The notes under the pieces: generated by a model
The model's database searches: none
What the model saw: only the letters and a program-made list of their open reading frames with translations
Told to the model about the DNA's origin: nothing
Origin: an uncultured Ruminiclostridium sp.
GTDB taxonomy: Bacteria; Bacillota; Clostridia; Oscillospirales; Ruminococcaceae
Assembly: GCA_947594425.1 (NCBI GenBank)
Contig: CANQED010000001.1
Location: 248,001 to 312,000, forward strand
DNA length: 64,000 nt
Reading direction: 5' to 3'
Shown here: positions 34,173 to 43,318 of the stretch, in pieces
Layout of the letters: every line of letters starts with the position of its first letter
Numbering within the stretch: position 1 is the first letter of the stretch
Made by a program: the position numbers and the translations under genes

Positions 34173-37148
34173 ATGATGTCAAAAAAGCGCTTAGCGGTAT
34201 CGTTGTGCCTTTCGGCGGCTATGCTTATTGCCGCTAATGTCGGCGTGACTGCGGCGGCGGATGAAGCCGCGATCAAGACCCCGTCGCAGGCTGTGGCGGA
34301 GATGACCTGGGGGACTAACCTCTGCGACCTTTATATGGCGGACGTCGAGTACCCTCAAGGCTCGGTACACGGCTATGTCGATTACGGCAATGCGGCTGTA
34401 TTCGGACTTGCGGCATGGTTCGGCGAGGACGGCTTTGACTGGCTCACATATCACGATATGTATAACGGCACATTTGAAGTAAGCGTCGCCATACCCGACT
34501 ATTCCTCGGTGAGCAACTGGAACAACAGCCTTTTTGAATTGGGCGTTATGACTACCTCTACCGACTATACGGTGGGTCTTACATTATCGGACTGCCGACT
34601 TATCAAAAAAGACGGCTCTACAGTAAAGCTCAATTCAATGAACAAAACATACACCTGCCCTACCGCCGAAGGTCCGGATATGAACGGCTGGTGCAGGTAT
34701 GTGCTAAGCGCCCCCGCCGAAGCGCCTAAGCCCGACAGCAGCCTAAACGGCTCTAAGCTGTGCATGACCGTAACGGTACAAGAAAGCAATACCGGCGGCA
34801 TGTCAAAGGCAGAATACTTTTATCAGAAAGACCGCTATAAAATGGACAGAGAAAAGCTCACCGATCTCTTTATCGAAGAGGGCGCTAATGTTTTTAGGCT
34901 TCCGGTGACATGGACTTCATTTGTCAACGACACGACTTTTGAGATAGATAAAGAATGGCTGGATATGGTAAAGGAGGAGGTCGACTACATACTGAGCAAA
35001 GGCGCATATTGTATTCTCAATATGCACAACGATTACCTTATGCGCTCATTTGTTGGCGTAAAAGAAAACGGCGAATGGACGAACCTCCACTGGGAAAAAG
35101 ATTGGATGTTAGACGAATATTCCGAATATGTAAATGAAAGATTTAAGGCGGTATGGGCGCAAATAGCGGAATATTTTAAGGATTATCCTCAGCAGCTGAT
35201 ATTTGAAACGGCAAACGAGCCGTCGACCGAATGGTACGAGGACATTTCATATGATATGAACGCGGTCGCGGTTAAGCGTGTAAACGAAATGAATAAAATG
35301 TTCGTCGATACCGTAAGGGCGAGCGGCGGCAAAAACGCCGACCGTTTTCTCTGCCTCGCTGTGGCGGATTATAATACCTATCACTGCCTTTCCGATTTAG
35401 TCCTGCCCGACGACGACGGACTTATGGTACAGCTGCATTCTTATAATGAGATGGAGTATAACACTAACTTTCAGGATTATTATACCGTCAATCCGTCCTA
35501 TGACTATGTCGGTCAAACGGATAAGCTGTTTGACGCTGTATCGCAATTTCAGCGGCAGCACCCCGATGTCCCTGTAATTATCGGGGAAAACGGTATCAGC
35601 CAAAAGATGAAAGACGCGGACGCCGCGCCGAGAGCTGAATATTTCTATACCAAAGCTAAAGAATACGGCGTACCCTGTCTTTGGTGGGAGGATTACTTTG
35701 TAACCGACGAAAAGATAGAATACTGGCTGTATGACAAAGCCGCGCAGAAGTGGGGACGTCCGACCCTGCTTGATATAATTAAGGATAAATCGGGCCTTGC
35801 CGACCCGATACTTACCGAAATAAAAGTAAACAGCACGGGACACAAGACGCAGTACCTTATAAATGAACCTCTCGACGTAAGCGGCCTTACGATAATTGCG
35901 GATATGAGCCGAGGCGAGGATCCCATTATCAACGTCACAAAGGACATGATAAGCGGCTTTGACAGCTCCGTACCTAAAGCAAAGCAAACGCTGACGATAA
36001 CTTATCAAGGCAAGACTACCACCTATGATATAGCCATATCATTGCCGACAGTCACCGGCTTATCGCTCAAAGGCCGCGCCGCCGACGCTCTGCGCCTGTC
36101 ATGGACGAAGAACACAAGTGCCGACGGTTACATTATCGAGCGCAAGGACGGCTCGCAGTGGGTTCGCGTAGCGAAAATCACTAATAACACCACAACCGAG
36201 TACCGTATTGATAAGCTTAAGGCGGGCACGGCGTACAACTTCCGCATACGCGCCTACAAGATGGACGGCAAGACCGCGCTATACAGCGGGTACGCGTCGA
36301 TTTCTGCCCGTACTAACCCCTCGGCAGTGACGGGCTTAAAGCTCAAGGGTCGCGCCGCTGACGCGCTAAGGCTTGCGTGGACTAAGAACACCAGCGCCGA
36401 CGGTTATATCATAGAGCGCAAGGACGGCTCGCAGTGGGTACGCGTCGCTAAGATAACCAAGAACACCACAACCGAATACCGTATTGATAAGCTTAAGGCG
36501 GGCACGGCGTACACGTTCCGCATTAAGGCCTACAAGATGGACGGCAAGACCGCATTGTACAGCGGCTACACGTCGATCTCCGCGCGCACTAACCCCTCGG
36601 CAGTGACGGGCTTAAAGCTAAAGGGTCGCGCCGCTGACGCGCTAAGGCTTGCGTGGACGAAGAACACCAGCGCCGACGGTTACATTATCGAGCGCAAGGA
36701 CGGCTCGCAGTGGGTACGCGTCGCTAAGATAACAAACAACTCCACCGTTGAGTTTAAGAAGTCGGGGCTCAAGGCAGGTACGGCGTACACGTTCCGCGTG
36801 AAAGCATATAAGATGAGCGGCAAGACCGCATTGTATGGAACCGCTAAGACAATATCGGTATGCACCAACCCGAGCACGGTTAGCGGTCTAAAGCTCAAAG
36901 CCTCCGCTAAGGACGCGATCCGCCTCGCATGGAGCAAGAACACGAGCGCCGACGGCTACATAATTGAGATGAAGAGCGGCAGCACTTGGACGCGCGTAGG
37001 CAAGATATCGAAGAATTCCACCGTTGAGTTTAAGAAGTCGGGGCTTAAGTCAAAGACCTCGTACTCGTTCAGAGTTAAGGCATACAAGATGAGCGGCAAG
37101 ACTGCCCTCTACGGCGCGACTAGGGCGATAACGGTTAAGACGAAATAA
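34173..37148 (+). CDS. Secreted GH5 glycanase with Ig-like and four FnIII domains
   Basis: 991 residues. Signal peptide residues 1-30. An opening TWGTNLCD segment is followed by a beta-rich insert of about 170 residues with the look of a carbohydrate-binding sandwich, then the GH5 barrel: KMDREKLTDLFIEEGANVFRLPVTW, acid/base Glu in IFETANEPS, nucleophile Glu in VIIGENGIS. An Ig-like (Big_3) domain (about 545-625) and four FnIII repeats of about 91 residues (625-991) follow. No dockerin, LPxTG or S-layer domain is seen. The family acts on cellulose, mannan or xyloglucan; substrate not decided. Repeats 1-3 are nearly identical to each other and to those of the next gene. Confidence 0.88.
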   Translation: MMSKKRLAVSLCLSAAMLIAANVGVTAAADEAAIKTPSQAVAEMTWGTNLCDLYMADVEYPQGSVHGYVDYGNAAVFGLAAWFGEDGFDWLTYHDMYNGTFEVSVAIPDYSSVSNWNNSLFELGVMTTSTDYTVGLTLSDCRLIKKDGSTVKLNSMNKTYTCPTAEGPDMNGWCRYVLSAPAEAPKPDSSLNGSKLCMTVTVQESNTGGMSKAEYFYQKDRYKMDREKLTDLFIEEGANVFRLPVTWTSFVNDTTFEIDKEWLDMVKEEVDYILSKGAYCILNMHNDYLMRSFVGVKENGEWTNLHWEKDWMLDEYSEYVNERFKAVWAQIAEYFKDYPQQLIFETANEPSTEWYEDISYDMNAVAVKRVNEMNKMFVDTVRASGGKNADRFLCLAVADYNTYHCLSDLVLPDDDGLMVQLHSYNEMEYNTNFQDYYTVNPSYDYVGQTDKLFDAVSQFQRQHPDVPVIIGENGISQKMKDADAAPRAEYFYTKAKEYGVPCLWWEDYFVTDEKIEYWLYDKAAQKWGRPTLLDIIKDKSGLADPILTEIKVNSTGHKTQYLINEPLDVSGLTIIADMSRGEDPIINVTKDMISGFDSSVPKAKQTLTITYQGKTTTYDIAISLPTVTGLSLKGRAADALRLSWTKNTSADGYIIERKDGSQWVRVAKITNNTTTEYRIDKLKAGTAYNFRIRAYKMDGKTALYSGYASISARTNPSAVTGLKLKGRAADALRLAWTKNTSADGYIIERKDGSQWVRVAKITKNTTTEYRIDKLKAGTAYTFRIKAYKMDGKTALYSGYTSISARTNPSAVTGLKLKGRAADALRLAWTKNTSADGYIIERKDGSQWVRVAKITNNSTVEFKKSGLKAGTAYTFRVKAYKMSGKTALYGTAKTISVCTNPSTVSGLKLKASAKDAIRLAWSKNTSADGYIIEMKSGSTWTRVGKISKNSTVEFKKSGLKSKTSYSFRVKAYKMSGKTALYGATRAITVKTK

Positions 37149-37166
37149 AGCACAAGTTAATACAGC

Positions 37167-37199
37167 AAACCGTGGGCTTGATTTAAGTCCACGGTTTTT
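37167..37199 (+). terminator. Terminator of the GH5 gene
   Basis: A 13-bp stem starting AAACCGTGG, with the 3' arm ending CCACGGTTT (37189-37197) and a T run. The sequence around it is related to the terminator at 40172-40205, so it was duplicated with the FnIII end of the gene. Confidence 0.9.
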
Positions 37200-38061
37200 G
37201 CATATTGAGCTCAACGGTATGTTGGGCTTTGCGTTTTTTGTGGGGAAAATGACACGGTTTATACACTCATAGAGTGACATTTGTATAAACGTGTAAGCCG
37301 AAAGCGGAGAAGAAAATAGTGAATATTAAATCATAGTACGAAAAATATAGCGCTTAGCTTTCCTAAAATATATTCGCTTACATTTTTAGAGGGCTTTGGA
37401 GGGAATATATATGTAGAAAAAAGGGACGAATTTCTGTAAATGTGTTCGCAAATGTCTGTGCGTGTAGAAATGTTAGGGAGGACTAACGTCTGTGTAAGTA
37501 GTCGTGATTTTAGGAAAATTATGCGCGCATTTTGGGACAATATGCGGCTGGGAAATTGCGGCGTTAGTGTGCGGGTGATTTTTGCTTTGCGGCGGGGTGA
37601 GGGGGTGCGGAGCGGCGGGAAAATAGACGGGCGCGGCGGCGTTGAGCGAAAATTTACGCGAGGTAACTCGGCGGCGATAATCCCGCTTGTGGAGCGGGAT
37701 AACGGGCAGAGCGGGGCTGAGGGTGGCGGCTCGGCGGTGAGTGCGTTCGGCAGGGATAGCGGCACATACTGCACCTGTCTCAGCGGCGCACCTCGCGGCA
37801 ATATACGCGCTTGTGCGGGCTTTACCCCGACTACAGATGTACACCGCCGCATCGCTGCACGTAGCAAGGCAAGTTTTATTTATTTTTTCGCACATTTGCT
37901 AAAGTTGTGTTTGGTATGCGTCTCCCACCCGCACCACCCCTGCCGCCCTCCGCCCGTGGCTAAGCCCGTACACGGTAGCTATCGGGTGTATACAGAGCAC
38001 AACGCCGACACAGCGCACCCGCTCGGGCGAAAAAATAAATAAAACTTACCTTGCATAAGTA
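37200..38061. other. Gene-free stretch of about 860 bp
   Basis: No convincing gene. Open frames on both strands (plus 37440-38042; minus 37331-37867) have no ribosome site, unusual composition (Arg/Gly- or Pro-rich) and no recognisable domain, and they overlap each other. The right end holds the inverted-repeat element at 37864-38054. The GC-rich part 37560-37860 contains GATAATCCCGCTTGTGGAGC-type hairpins but no clear function. Confidence 0.5.
37864..38054. mobile_element. MITE-like element with 28-bp terminal inverted repeats
   Basis: The ends 37864-37891 (beginning GCAAGGCAAGTTTTATTTA) and 38027-38054 are inverted copies matching at 27 of 28 positions. The 135-bp interior is C-rich and has no gene. 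No clear target duplication is seen. The right end lies 7 bp from the -35 box of the LRR gene. Size and structure fit a small non-autonomous transposable repeat; no transposase is in the window, so this is inferred. Confidence 0.6.
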
Positions 38062-38090
38062 TTGACAACTCAAGTAAGTTGTGCTATTAT
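38062..38090 (+). promoter_or_regulatory. Promoter of the LRR gene
   Basis: TTGACA (38062-38067), 17 bp, TATTAT (38085-38090), directly beside the right inverted repeat of the MITE-like element. Confidence 0.8.
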
Positions 38091-38173
38091 ATAGGTGTAA
38101 ACATCGCGGTTTTACAATATATGACAAAAGCATGAAATATTTTGCCGAAATATGGCAGAACGGAGGATTTTTT

Positions 38174-40153
38174 ATGAAGTTTAAAAAGATTTTCACGGGA
38201 CTTATATCCCTCGCGGCGACGCTGATTGCGGTTTGCGCGATAAGCATTTGCGCCGGAGCGGAGACGAGCGGGGATTATGAGTATAGCGTGCTCAGCGACG
38301 GGACGGTGGAGATAACCGGTTATACCGGCAGCGCGACCGATTTGACAATCCCCTCAACTTTAGGCGGGAAAAAGGTGACGACAATTGGAGTTTATTCTTT
38401 TTCCTCTTGTTCAAGCCTTACCTCAGTAACCATACCCAACACTGTTACGAGCATATATGATTGTGCTTTTTTTGATTGCTCAAGCCTTACCTCAATCAAT
38501 ATTCCCGACAGCGTGACAAGTATAGCCGGCGCCGCATTTTCCTCCACTCCTTTTCTCAATAATCAGACCACTACCGTAAAATATGCGGGAAAGTGGGCGG
38601 TCGCATGCGATAGAAACGCCACTATAGTATCCATAAAAAGCGGTACGGTAGGAATAGCGGATTACACTTTTTATTTAAATTCAAATCTTACTTCGGTAGA
38701 CATACCTAAAGGAGTGAAATATATAGGACATTGTGCCTTTTTTGGCTGCAATATAAGTTCTGTTAAAATTCCCGACGGTGTGACAAGTATTGGAATATGT
38801 GCTTTTTCTTATTGCAGTAAACTTTCTTCGGTGACTTTACCCGACAGTATTACAAAAATAGGCGAAGACGCTTTTATATATACTCCCTTACTCGATAACC
38901 AGACATCCGCCGTAAAGTATGTGGGAAAATGGGCGGTTTACTGTGAGGGCAAAAAAGAAAGGCAACAAGGAAAAAGTTTAGGCATTTACTCAGCGGCGAC
39001 CTACATCGATAACGATCATTTAAACGTAACTATTAAAGACGGTACTGTGGGTATTTCGGATAATGCATTTTATCATTGTGAAAATGTATTATCTATGTTA
39101 TTGCCTGCCGGAATAAGATATATAGGTAATGCAGCATTTTCTTGTTGCACAAGCCTTACCTCAATAACTATTCCGGACAGTGTGACGAGTATAGGATCGC
39201 AAGCTTTTAGGGATTGTTCGAGCCTTAAAGACGTCTACTACATAGGTTCAAAATCCCAATGGGACAAAATTTCTATCGGCACATATAATGAATCTTTGCT
39301 GGGCGCTAATATACATTATCTTAACCTCGGCATATCCGGTCTCAACCTCAAAGGTCGTTCCGGCGACGCTCTCCGCATATCGTGGACAAAGAACGCCGGT
39401 GCGGACGGTTACATTATCGAGCGCAAAGACGGCTCGCAGTGGGTACGCGTCGCTAAGATAACCAAGAACTCAACCACCGAGTACCGTATTGATAAGCTAA
39501 AGGCGGGAACGGCGTATAATTTCCGCGTTAAAGCCTATAAAATGGACGGCAAGACAGCCCTCTACAGCGGCTACACCACTATCTCCGCGCGCACTAACCC
39601 GAGCACGGTAAGTGGGCTTAAGCTAAAGGGTCGTGCCGCCGACGCTCTGCGCCTCGCATGGACTAAGAACACCAGTGCCGACGGTTACATTATCGAGCGC
39701 AAAGACGGCTCGCAGTGGGTACGCGTCGCTAAGATAACCAAGAACTCAACCACCGAGTACCGTATTGATAAGCTCAAGGCGGGCACAGCGTACAACTTCC
39801 GCATACGCGCCTACAAGATGAGCGGCAAGACCGCGCTGTACAGCGCCTACAAGACCATATCTGCGACCACCAACCCCTCCGTTGTCAGCGGACTTAAGCT
39901 TAAAGCCGCTAATTCTAACGCTGTTAGACTGGCGTGGGAGGAGGACATCTCCGCCGACGGTTATATAATAGAGCAAAAGGTCGACGGCGAATGGACGCGC
40001 GTAGGCAAGATAACCAAAAATTCAACCGTTGAATTTAGAAAATCGGGCTTAAATAGCAAGACCTCGTACTTGTTCAGAGTAAAGGCATACAAGACGGTCG
40101 GCAAGACCGCTTTGTACAGCGCAACAAAAACGATAACGGTAAAGACAAAATAA
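38174..40153 (+). CDS. Secreted BspA-type leucine-rich repeat protein with three FnIII domains
   Basis: 659 residues from the ATG at 38174 (GGAGG upstream); a signal peptide covers residues 1-31 (FTGLISLAATLIAVCAISICAGA). Residues about 35-380 are BspA/LRR_5 repeats (SSLTSVTIPNTVTSIYDCAF, SSLTSINIPDSVTSIAGAAF and similar), twice interrupted by longer segments with YAGKWAV or YVGKWAV. Three FnIII repeats of about 91 residues close the protein, ending ITVKTK like the GH5 protein. LRR surface proteins of this type often bind host or substrate, but the ligand is unknown. Confidence 0.88.
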   Translation: MKFKKIFTGLISLAATLIAVCAISICAGAETSGDYEYSVLSDGTVEITGYTGSATDLTIPSTLGGKKVTTIGVYSFSSCSSLTSVTIPNTVTSIYDCAFFDCSSLTSINIPDSVTSIAGAAFSSTPFLNNQTTTVKYAGKWAVACDRNATIVSIKSGTVGIADYTFYLNSNLTSVDIPKGVKYIGHCAFFGCNISSVKIPDGVTSIGICAFSYCSKLSSVTLPDSITKIGEDAFIYTPLLDNQTSAVKYVGKWAVYCEGKKERQQGKSLGIYSAATYIDNDHLNVTIKDGTVGISDNAFYHCENVLSMLLPAGIRYIGNAAFSCCTSLTSITIPDSVTSIGSQAFRDCSSLKDVYYIGSKSQWDKISIGTYNESLLGANIHYLNLGISGLNLKGRSGDALRISWTKNAGADGYIIERKDGSQWVRVAKITKNSTTEYRIDKLKAGTAYNFRVKAYKMDGKTALYSGYTTISARTNPSTVSGLKLKGRAADALRLAWTKNTSADGYIIERKDGSQWVRVAKITKNSTTEYRIDKLKAGTAYNFRIRAYKMSGKTALYSAYKTISATTNPSVVSGLKLKAANSNAVRLAWEEDISADGYIIEQKVDGEWTRVGKITKNSTVEFRKSGLNSKTSYLFRVKAYKTVGKTALYSATKTITVKTK

Positions 40154-40171
40154 AACAAAAGGTTAATACAT

Positions 40172-40207
40172 CAAACCGTGGGCTAAAATCAGTCCACGGT
40201 TTATTTT
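40172..40207 (+). terminator. Terminator of the LRR gene
   Basis: AAACCGTGG (40172-40180) pairs with CCACGGTTT (40193-40201), followed by ATTTTT. Related to the terminator at 37167. Confidence 0.85.
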
Positions 40208-40225
40208 TCGTAGTATAGAACGTAA

Positions 40226-40325
40226 TATAAGGCGCAGCGCCTTAGGATTTTCCCCACCAAAAAGTATAAATTAAAAATTTTTGAAGGGGGTCAGGGGGGA
40301 CTTTTTATAAAAAGTTCCCCCCTGA
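40226..40325. repeat. Dispersed repeat, copy 2, with long hairpin
   Basis: ATAAGGCGCAGCGCCTT (40226-40242) is the inverted partner of 34075-34091. An almost perfect 16-bp hairpin follows (40291-40306 with 40309-40325, one bulge; arms TCAGGGGGGACTTTTT and its complement). It has no following T run, so it is not a normal terminator; it looks like an interspersed repeat just upstream of the GH95 promoter. Confidence 0.6.
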
Positions 40326-40335
40326 AAAAACTATA

Positions 40336-40364
40336 TTGACAACTAATCAAACCCGCTGTATAAT
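40336..40364 (+). promoter_or_regulatory. GH95 promoter
   Basis: TTGACA (40336-40341), 17 bp, TATAAT (40359-40364): perfect consensus with a TG at 40357-40358, 2 nt... directly before the -10 box. Confidence 0.85.
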
Positions 40365-40397
40365 AAGAATACCGATTTTGTGCGAAAGGAAACAGCT

Positions 40398-42716
40398 ATG
40401 ACTAATACGATATGGTTTACTAAGCCGGGCGAGCTCGACAAGTGGGAGCGGCAGTGCCAGCCGATAGGAAACGGCTATATGGGCGCGAGCTTTTTCGGCG
40501 GGATAAATAAAGAGCGGGTCGTGCTAAACGAAAAGACCCTATGGGCGGGAGGTCCGTCCGACGCCCGACCCGACTATAACTACGGCATAACGGGCGACCG
40601 CGCCGAATACACTAAGTGCGTGCAGGAGCTGCTTTATCGCGGCGAGTATGACGAGGCTGTAAAGCTGCTGCCCTATCTCACGGGCGCGGCGGACGGCTTT
40701 GGCGCATATCAGCTGCTGTGCGACCTTATGCTTACTTTTTCTAATATAAACCCCGACAACGTCAGCGGCTACTCGCGCACTCTCGATATGGACAACTCGC
40801 TTTTCGGGGTAAAATTTGCCTACGAGGGAGCAATCCACGAGCGGCAAGCGTTTGCAAGCTATCCCGATAACGTTATCGCTATAAGGATAAAAAGCGACAA
40901 GCCCCGCCGCGTCTGCGTTATGCTTTCTCTCGATAAGCTGCAAAACGGCACAGTTACTTCGATTGACGACGTTCTCACCTACTCCGGCACGCTGAGCGAT
41001 AACGGACTGAGATACTGCGCTAAGTTCAAGGTGATACCGAGTGGCGGCGAGCTTATCTCGGCGGCGGGACGCGTTATGGCGGAGCACGCCGACGAGGTAG
41101 TCATCCTTATCAGCGCGGCGACCGATTACAGCGACAAATTTCCCATATTCAGAAGCGGCATAGACCCCGCCGTATTGGTCGACGAGAGGATAACCTCCGC
41201 CGCAAAAAAGGGCTGGGACGAGCTGTACGCCGCGCACCTTGCGGACTATAAGGCATTATTTGACCGAGCCGTGGTAAACATCGGAAAAACGGCGGATATC
41301 ACCCCGCCCACGGACGTTTTGCTGAATTCTTATAAAAAGGGCGATAATGAAGAATACGCCCGCACCCTCGAAAATCTATATTTCGCTTTCGGAAGATATA
41401 TGCTGATATCCTCGTCAAGAGAGGGCTCTTTGCCCGCTAATCTTCAAGGCGTGTGGAATGAAAGCAACCAGCCCCCGTGGTGCTGCGACTATCATATAAA
41501 CGTCAACCTGCAAATGAACTACTGGGGCGCGTATAATACAAATCTCGCCGAGACGGTATACCCTTTGGTAGAATTTATCGACAGCCTGCGCCCGTCGGGG
41601 AGGCTGTCTGCGGCGGCATACTACGGTATAATCTCCGACAGCGAGCACCCCGAAAACGGGTGGTGCGCGCACACGCAGTCCTCGCCGTTCGGCTGGACGG
41701 CTCCGGGGTGGGATTTTTACTGGGGGTGGTCTACCGCCGCCGTCGCATGGCTTATGCAAAATCTGTACGAGTACTACGAATTTACCCGCGACAAGGAATA
41801 CTTTAAAGAAAAAATATATCCGATAATGCGCGAGAGCGCGAAATTCTACACGCAGTGGCTGATTTTCGACGACAAGCAGCAAAGGCTTGTCTCCTCGCCG
41901 ACCTATTCCCCCGAGCACGGTCCCGTCACTGTCGGCAACACCTACGAGCAAAGCCTGATAGAGCAGTTTTATAAGGATTTTGTCACCGCGTCGGAGGAGC
42001 TCGGGCTTGATAATGCGCTCAGAGAAAAGGTGCGTGAGCAAATATCGCAGTTAAAGCCCTACGCTGTCGGCAAGACGGGGCTCCTTAAAGAGTGGTGGGA
42101 GGAGGACGACGAGGGCTTTGACCGCTCTAAGGTACAGCCGCACCACCGCCACGTCTCGCACCTTATGGGACTTTACCCCGGTAAGGCGATAAACACCCCC
42201 GAGCTTATCGCGGCGGCGAAAAATACGCTAAACGACCGCGGCGACGAGTCGACGGGCTGGGCGAGAGCCTACAAGCTAAACCTTTGGGCAAGGCTAAAGG
42301 ACGGCGAGAGGGCGTATTCGCTGCTGCACGGGCTAATTAAGGACTGCACATACGATAACCTCTTCGACTTTCACCCGCCGTTTCAGCTCGACGGCAATTT
42401 CGGCGGCAGCGCGGGCATAGCCGAAATGCTGATACAAAGCCACGCAGGGTATATCGACCCGCTACCCTGTATCCCGCAAAAATGGAGCGGCGGCAATTTT
42501 AAGGGCTTATGCGCGCGCGGCGGCTTTGTTATCGATATAGAATGGGAAGATATGCGCCCGCGCAGTATAACCGTACTCTCTACATCGGGCGGCGTCTGCC
42601 GAATAAAGACCGACCTTAGGGATATATCCTGTGAGAAAGGCGCGGTAGATTATACCGCAGATAACGGCATTGTAAGCTTTACTACCCAAAAGGGCGAGCG
42701 GTATATTATAAATTAG
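40398..42716 (+). CDS. GH95 alpha-L-fucosidase family protein
   Basis: 772 residues from the ATG at 40398 (AAAGGA upstream). The N-terminal domain has QPIGNGYMGASFFGGINKERVVLNEKTLWAGGPSD, and the catalytic barrel has QGVWNESNQPPW, HINVNLQMNYWGAYNTNLAE, SPTYSPEHGPVTVG and FQLDGNFGGSAGIAEMLIQS, all typical GH95 blocks carrying the catalytic Asn, Glu and Asp residues. GH95 removes alpha-1,2-linked L-fucose (some members L-galactose) from milk, mucin or xyloglucan chains. There is no signal peptide, so it acts inside on imported oligosaccharides. It fits the fucose operon 12 kb away. Confidence 0.92.
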   Translation: MTNTIWFTKPGELDKWERQCQPIGNGYMGASFFGGINKERVVLNEKTLWAGGPSDARPDYNYGITGDRAEYTKCVQELLYRGEYDEAVKLLPYLTGAADGFGAYQLLCDLMLTFSNINPDNVSGYSRTLDMDNSLFGVKFAYEGAIHERQAFASYPDNVIAIRIKSDKPRRVCVMLSLDKLQNGTVTSIDDVLTYSGTLSDNGLRYCAKFKVIPSGGELISAAGRVMAEHADEVVILISAATDYSDKFPIFRSGIDPAVLVDERITSAAKKGWDELYAAHLADYKALFDRAVVNIGKTADITPPTDVLLNSYKKGDNEEYARTLENLYFAFGRYMLISSSREGSLPANLQGVWNESNQPPWCCDYHINVNLQMNYWGAYNTNLAETVYPLVEFIDSLRPSGRLSAAAYYGIISDSEHPENGWCAHTQSSPFGWTAPGWDFYWGWSTAAVAWLMQNLYEYYEFTRDKEYFKEKIYPIMRESAKFYTQWLIFDDKQQRLVSSPTYSPEHGPVTVGNTYEQSLIEQFYKDFVTASEELGLDNALREKVREQISQLKPYAVGKTGLLKEWWEEDDEGFDRSKVQPHHRHVSHLMGLYPGKAINTPELIAAAKNTLNDRGDESTGWARAYKLNLWARLKDGERAYSLLHGLIKDCTYDNLFDFHPPFQLDGNFGGSAGIAEMLIQSHAGYIDPLPCIPQKWSGGNFKGLCARGGFVIDIEWEDMRPRSITVLSTSGGVCRIKTDLRDISCEKGAVDYTADNGIVSFTTQKGERYIIN

Positions 42717-42727
42717 CTTATCATTGT

Positions 42728-42764
42728 GCATAAAAAATACAGCGTATTGACGGATTTTTTATGC
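42728..42764 (+). terminator. GH95 terminator
   Basis: GCATAAAAAA (42728-42737) pairs with TTTTTTATGC (42755-42764), 11 nt after the stop codon. Confidence 0.7.
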
Positions 42765-42810
42765 AATATGTTATAAAAATCGTTTTTCTGCCAAAAATTA
42801 AAAAAAAGAC

Positions 42811-42839
42811 TTGCATTTCCGCGCAAATTCTGTTAAAAT
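42811..42839 (+). promoter_or_regulatory. rpmB promoter
   Basis: TTGCAT (42811-42816), 17 bp, TAAAAT (42834-42839) with TG at 42831-42832. Confidence 0.75.
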
Positions 42840-42920
42840 AATTAGTGCTATGCGAAATCGCAAATTACAGCATAATTGATAATTTGTATATAAATGCAAG
42901 TTTAAGGAGGTGCTTTCCAC

Positions 42921-43109
42921 ATGGCAAAATGCGAGATCTGCGGAAAGGGCGTCAGCTTCGGCATTAAGGTATCACACTCACACAGGCGTTCTAACAGGAC
43001 CTTCAAGCCTAACGTAAAAAAGGTAAAGGCTATAGTAAACGGTACTCCTTGCAGAGTATATGCCTGCACCCGCTGCCTGCGTTCGGGCAAGGTTCAGCGT
43101 GCCGACTGA
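42921..43109 (+). CDS. rpmB: 50S ribosomal protein L28
   Basis: 62 residues, normal length. MAKCEICGKG and CTRCLRSGKV provide the two CxxC pairs of the zinc-containing L28 form, and VSHSHRRSNRTFKPNVKKV is the family core that contacts 23S rRNA. TAAGGAGG precedes the ATG. Single-gene transcript with its own promoter and terminator. Confidence 0.98.
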   Translation: MAKCEICGKGVSFGIKVSHSHRRSNRTFKPNVKKVKAIVNGTPCRVYACTRCLRSGKVQRAD

Positions 43110-43130
43110 TGACCGCACAAGTAAAGCGTT

Positions 43131-43160
43131 AAAAACCGTTGGCGTCGCCTTCGGTTTTTT
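43131..43160 (+). terminator. rpmB terminator
   Basis: AAAACCG pairs with CGGTTTT around an inner GGC/GCC stem, followed by further T residues. Confidence 0.85.
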
Positions 43161-43261
43161 GCTTATTTGCGCAAATTTTTTATCGAAATGTCATATTTTC
43201 AGCGTTAAGCGGTATTATTTTTCGCAATTTGCATAAATTTTGCAAGATGTCAAAAAAATAC

Positions 43262-43290
43262 TTGCAAAAATCCGCTTAGCGTACTATAAT
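43262..43290 (+). promoter_or_regulatory. Promoter of the aminotransferase gene
   Basis: TTGCAA (43262-43267), 17 bp, TATAAT (43285-43290), 28 bp before the start codon. Confidence 0.85.
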
Positions 43291-43318
43291 ATATTTTAGA
43301 GAAACGGGGGACGACAAA

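Noticed and set aside
37440..38042. 200-residue open frame on the plus strand
   Set aside because: No ribosome site, odd Arg/Gly-rich composition, overlaps equally long frames on the other strand and runs across the inverted-repeat element; no family likeness.
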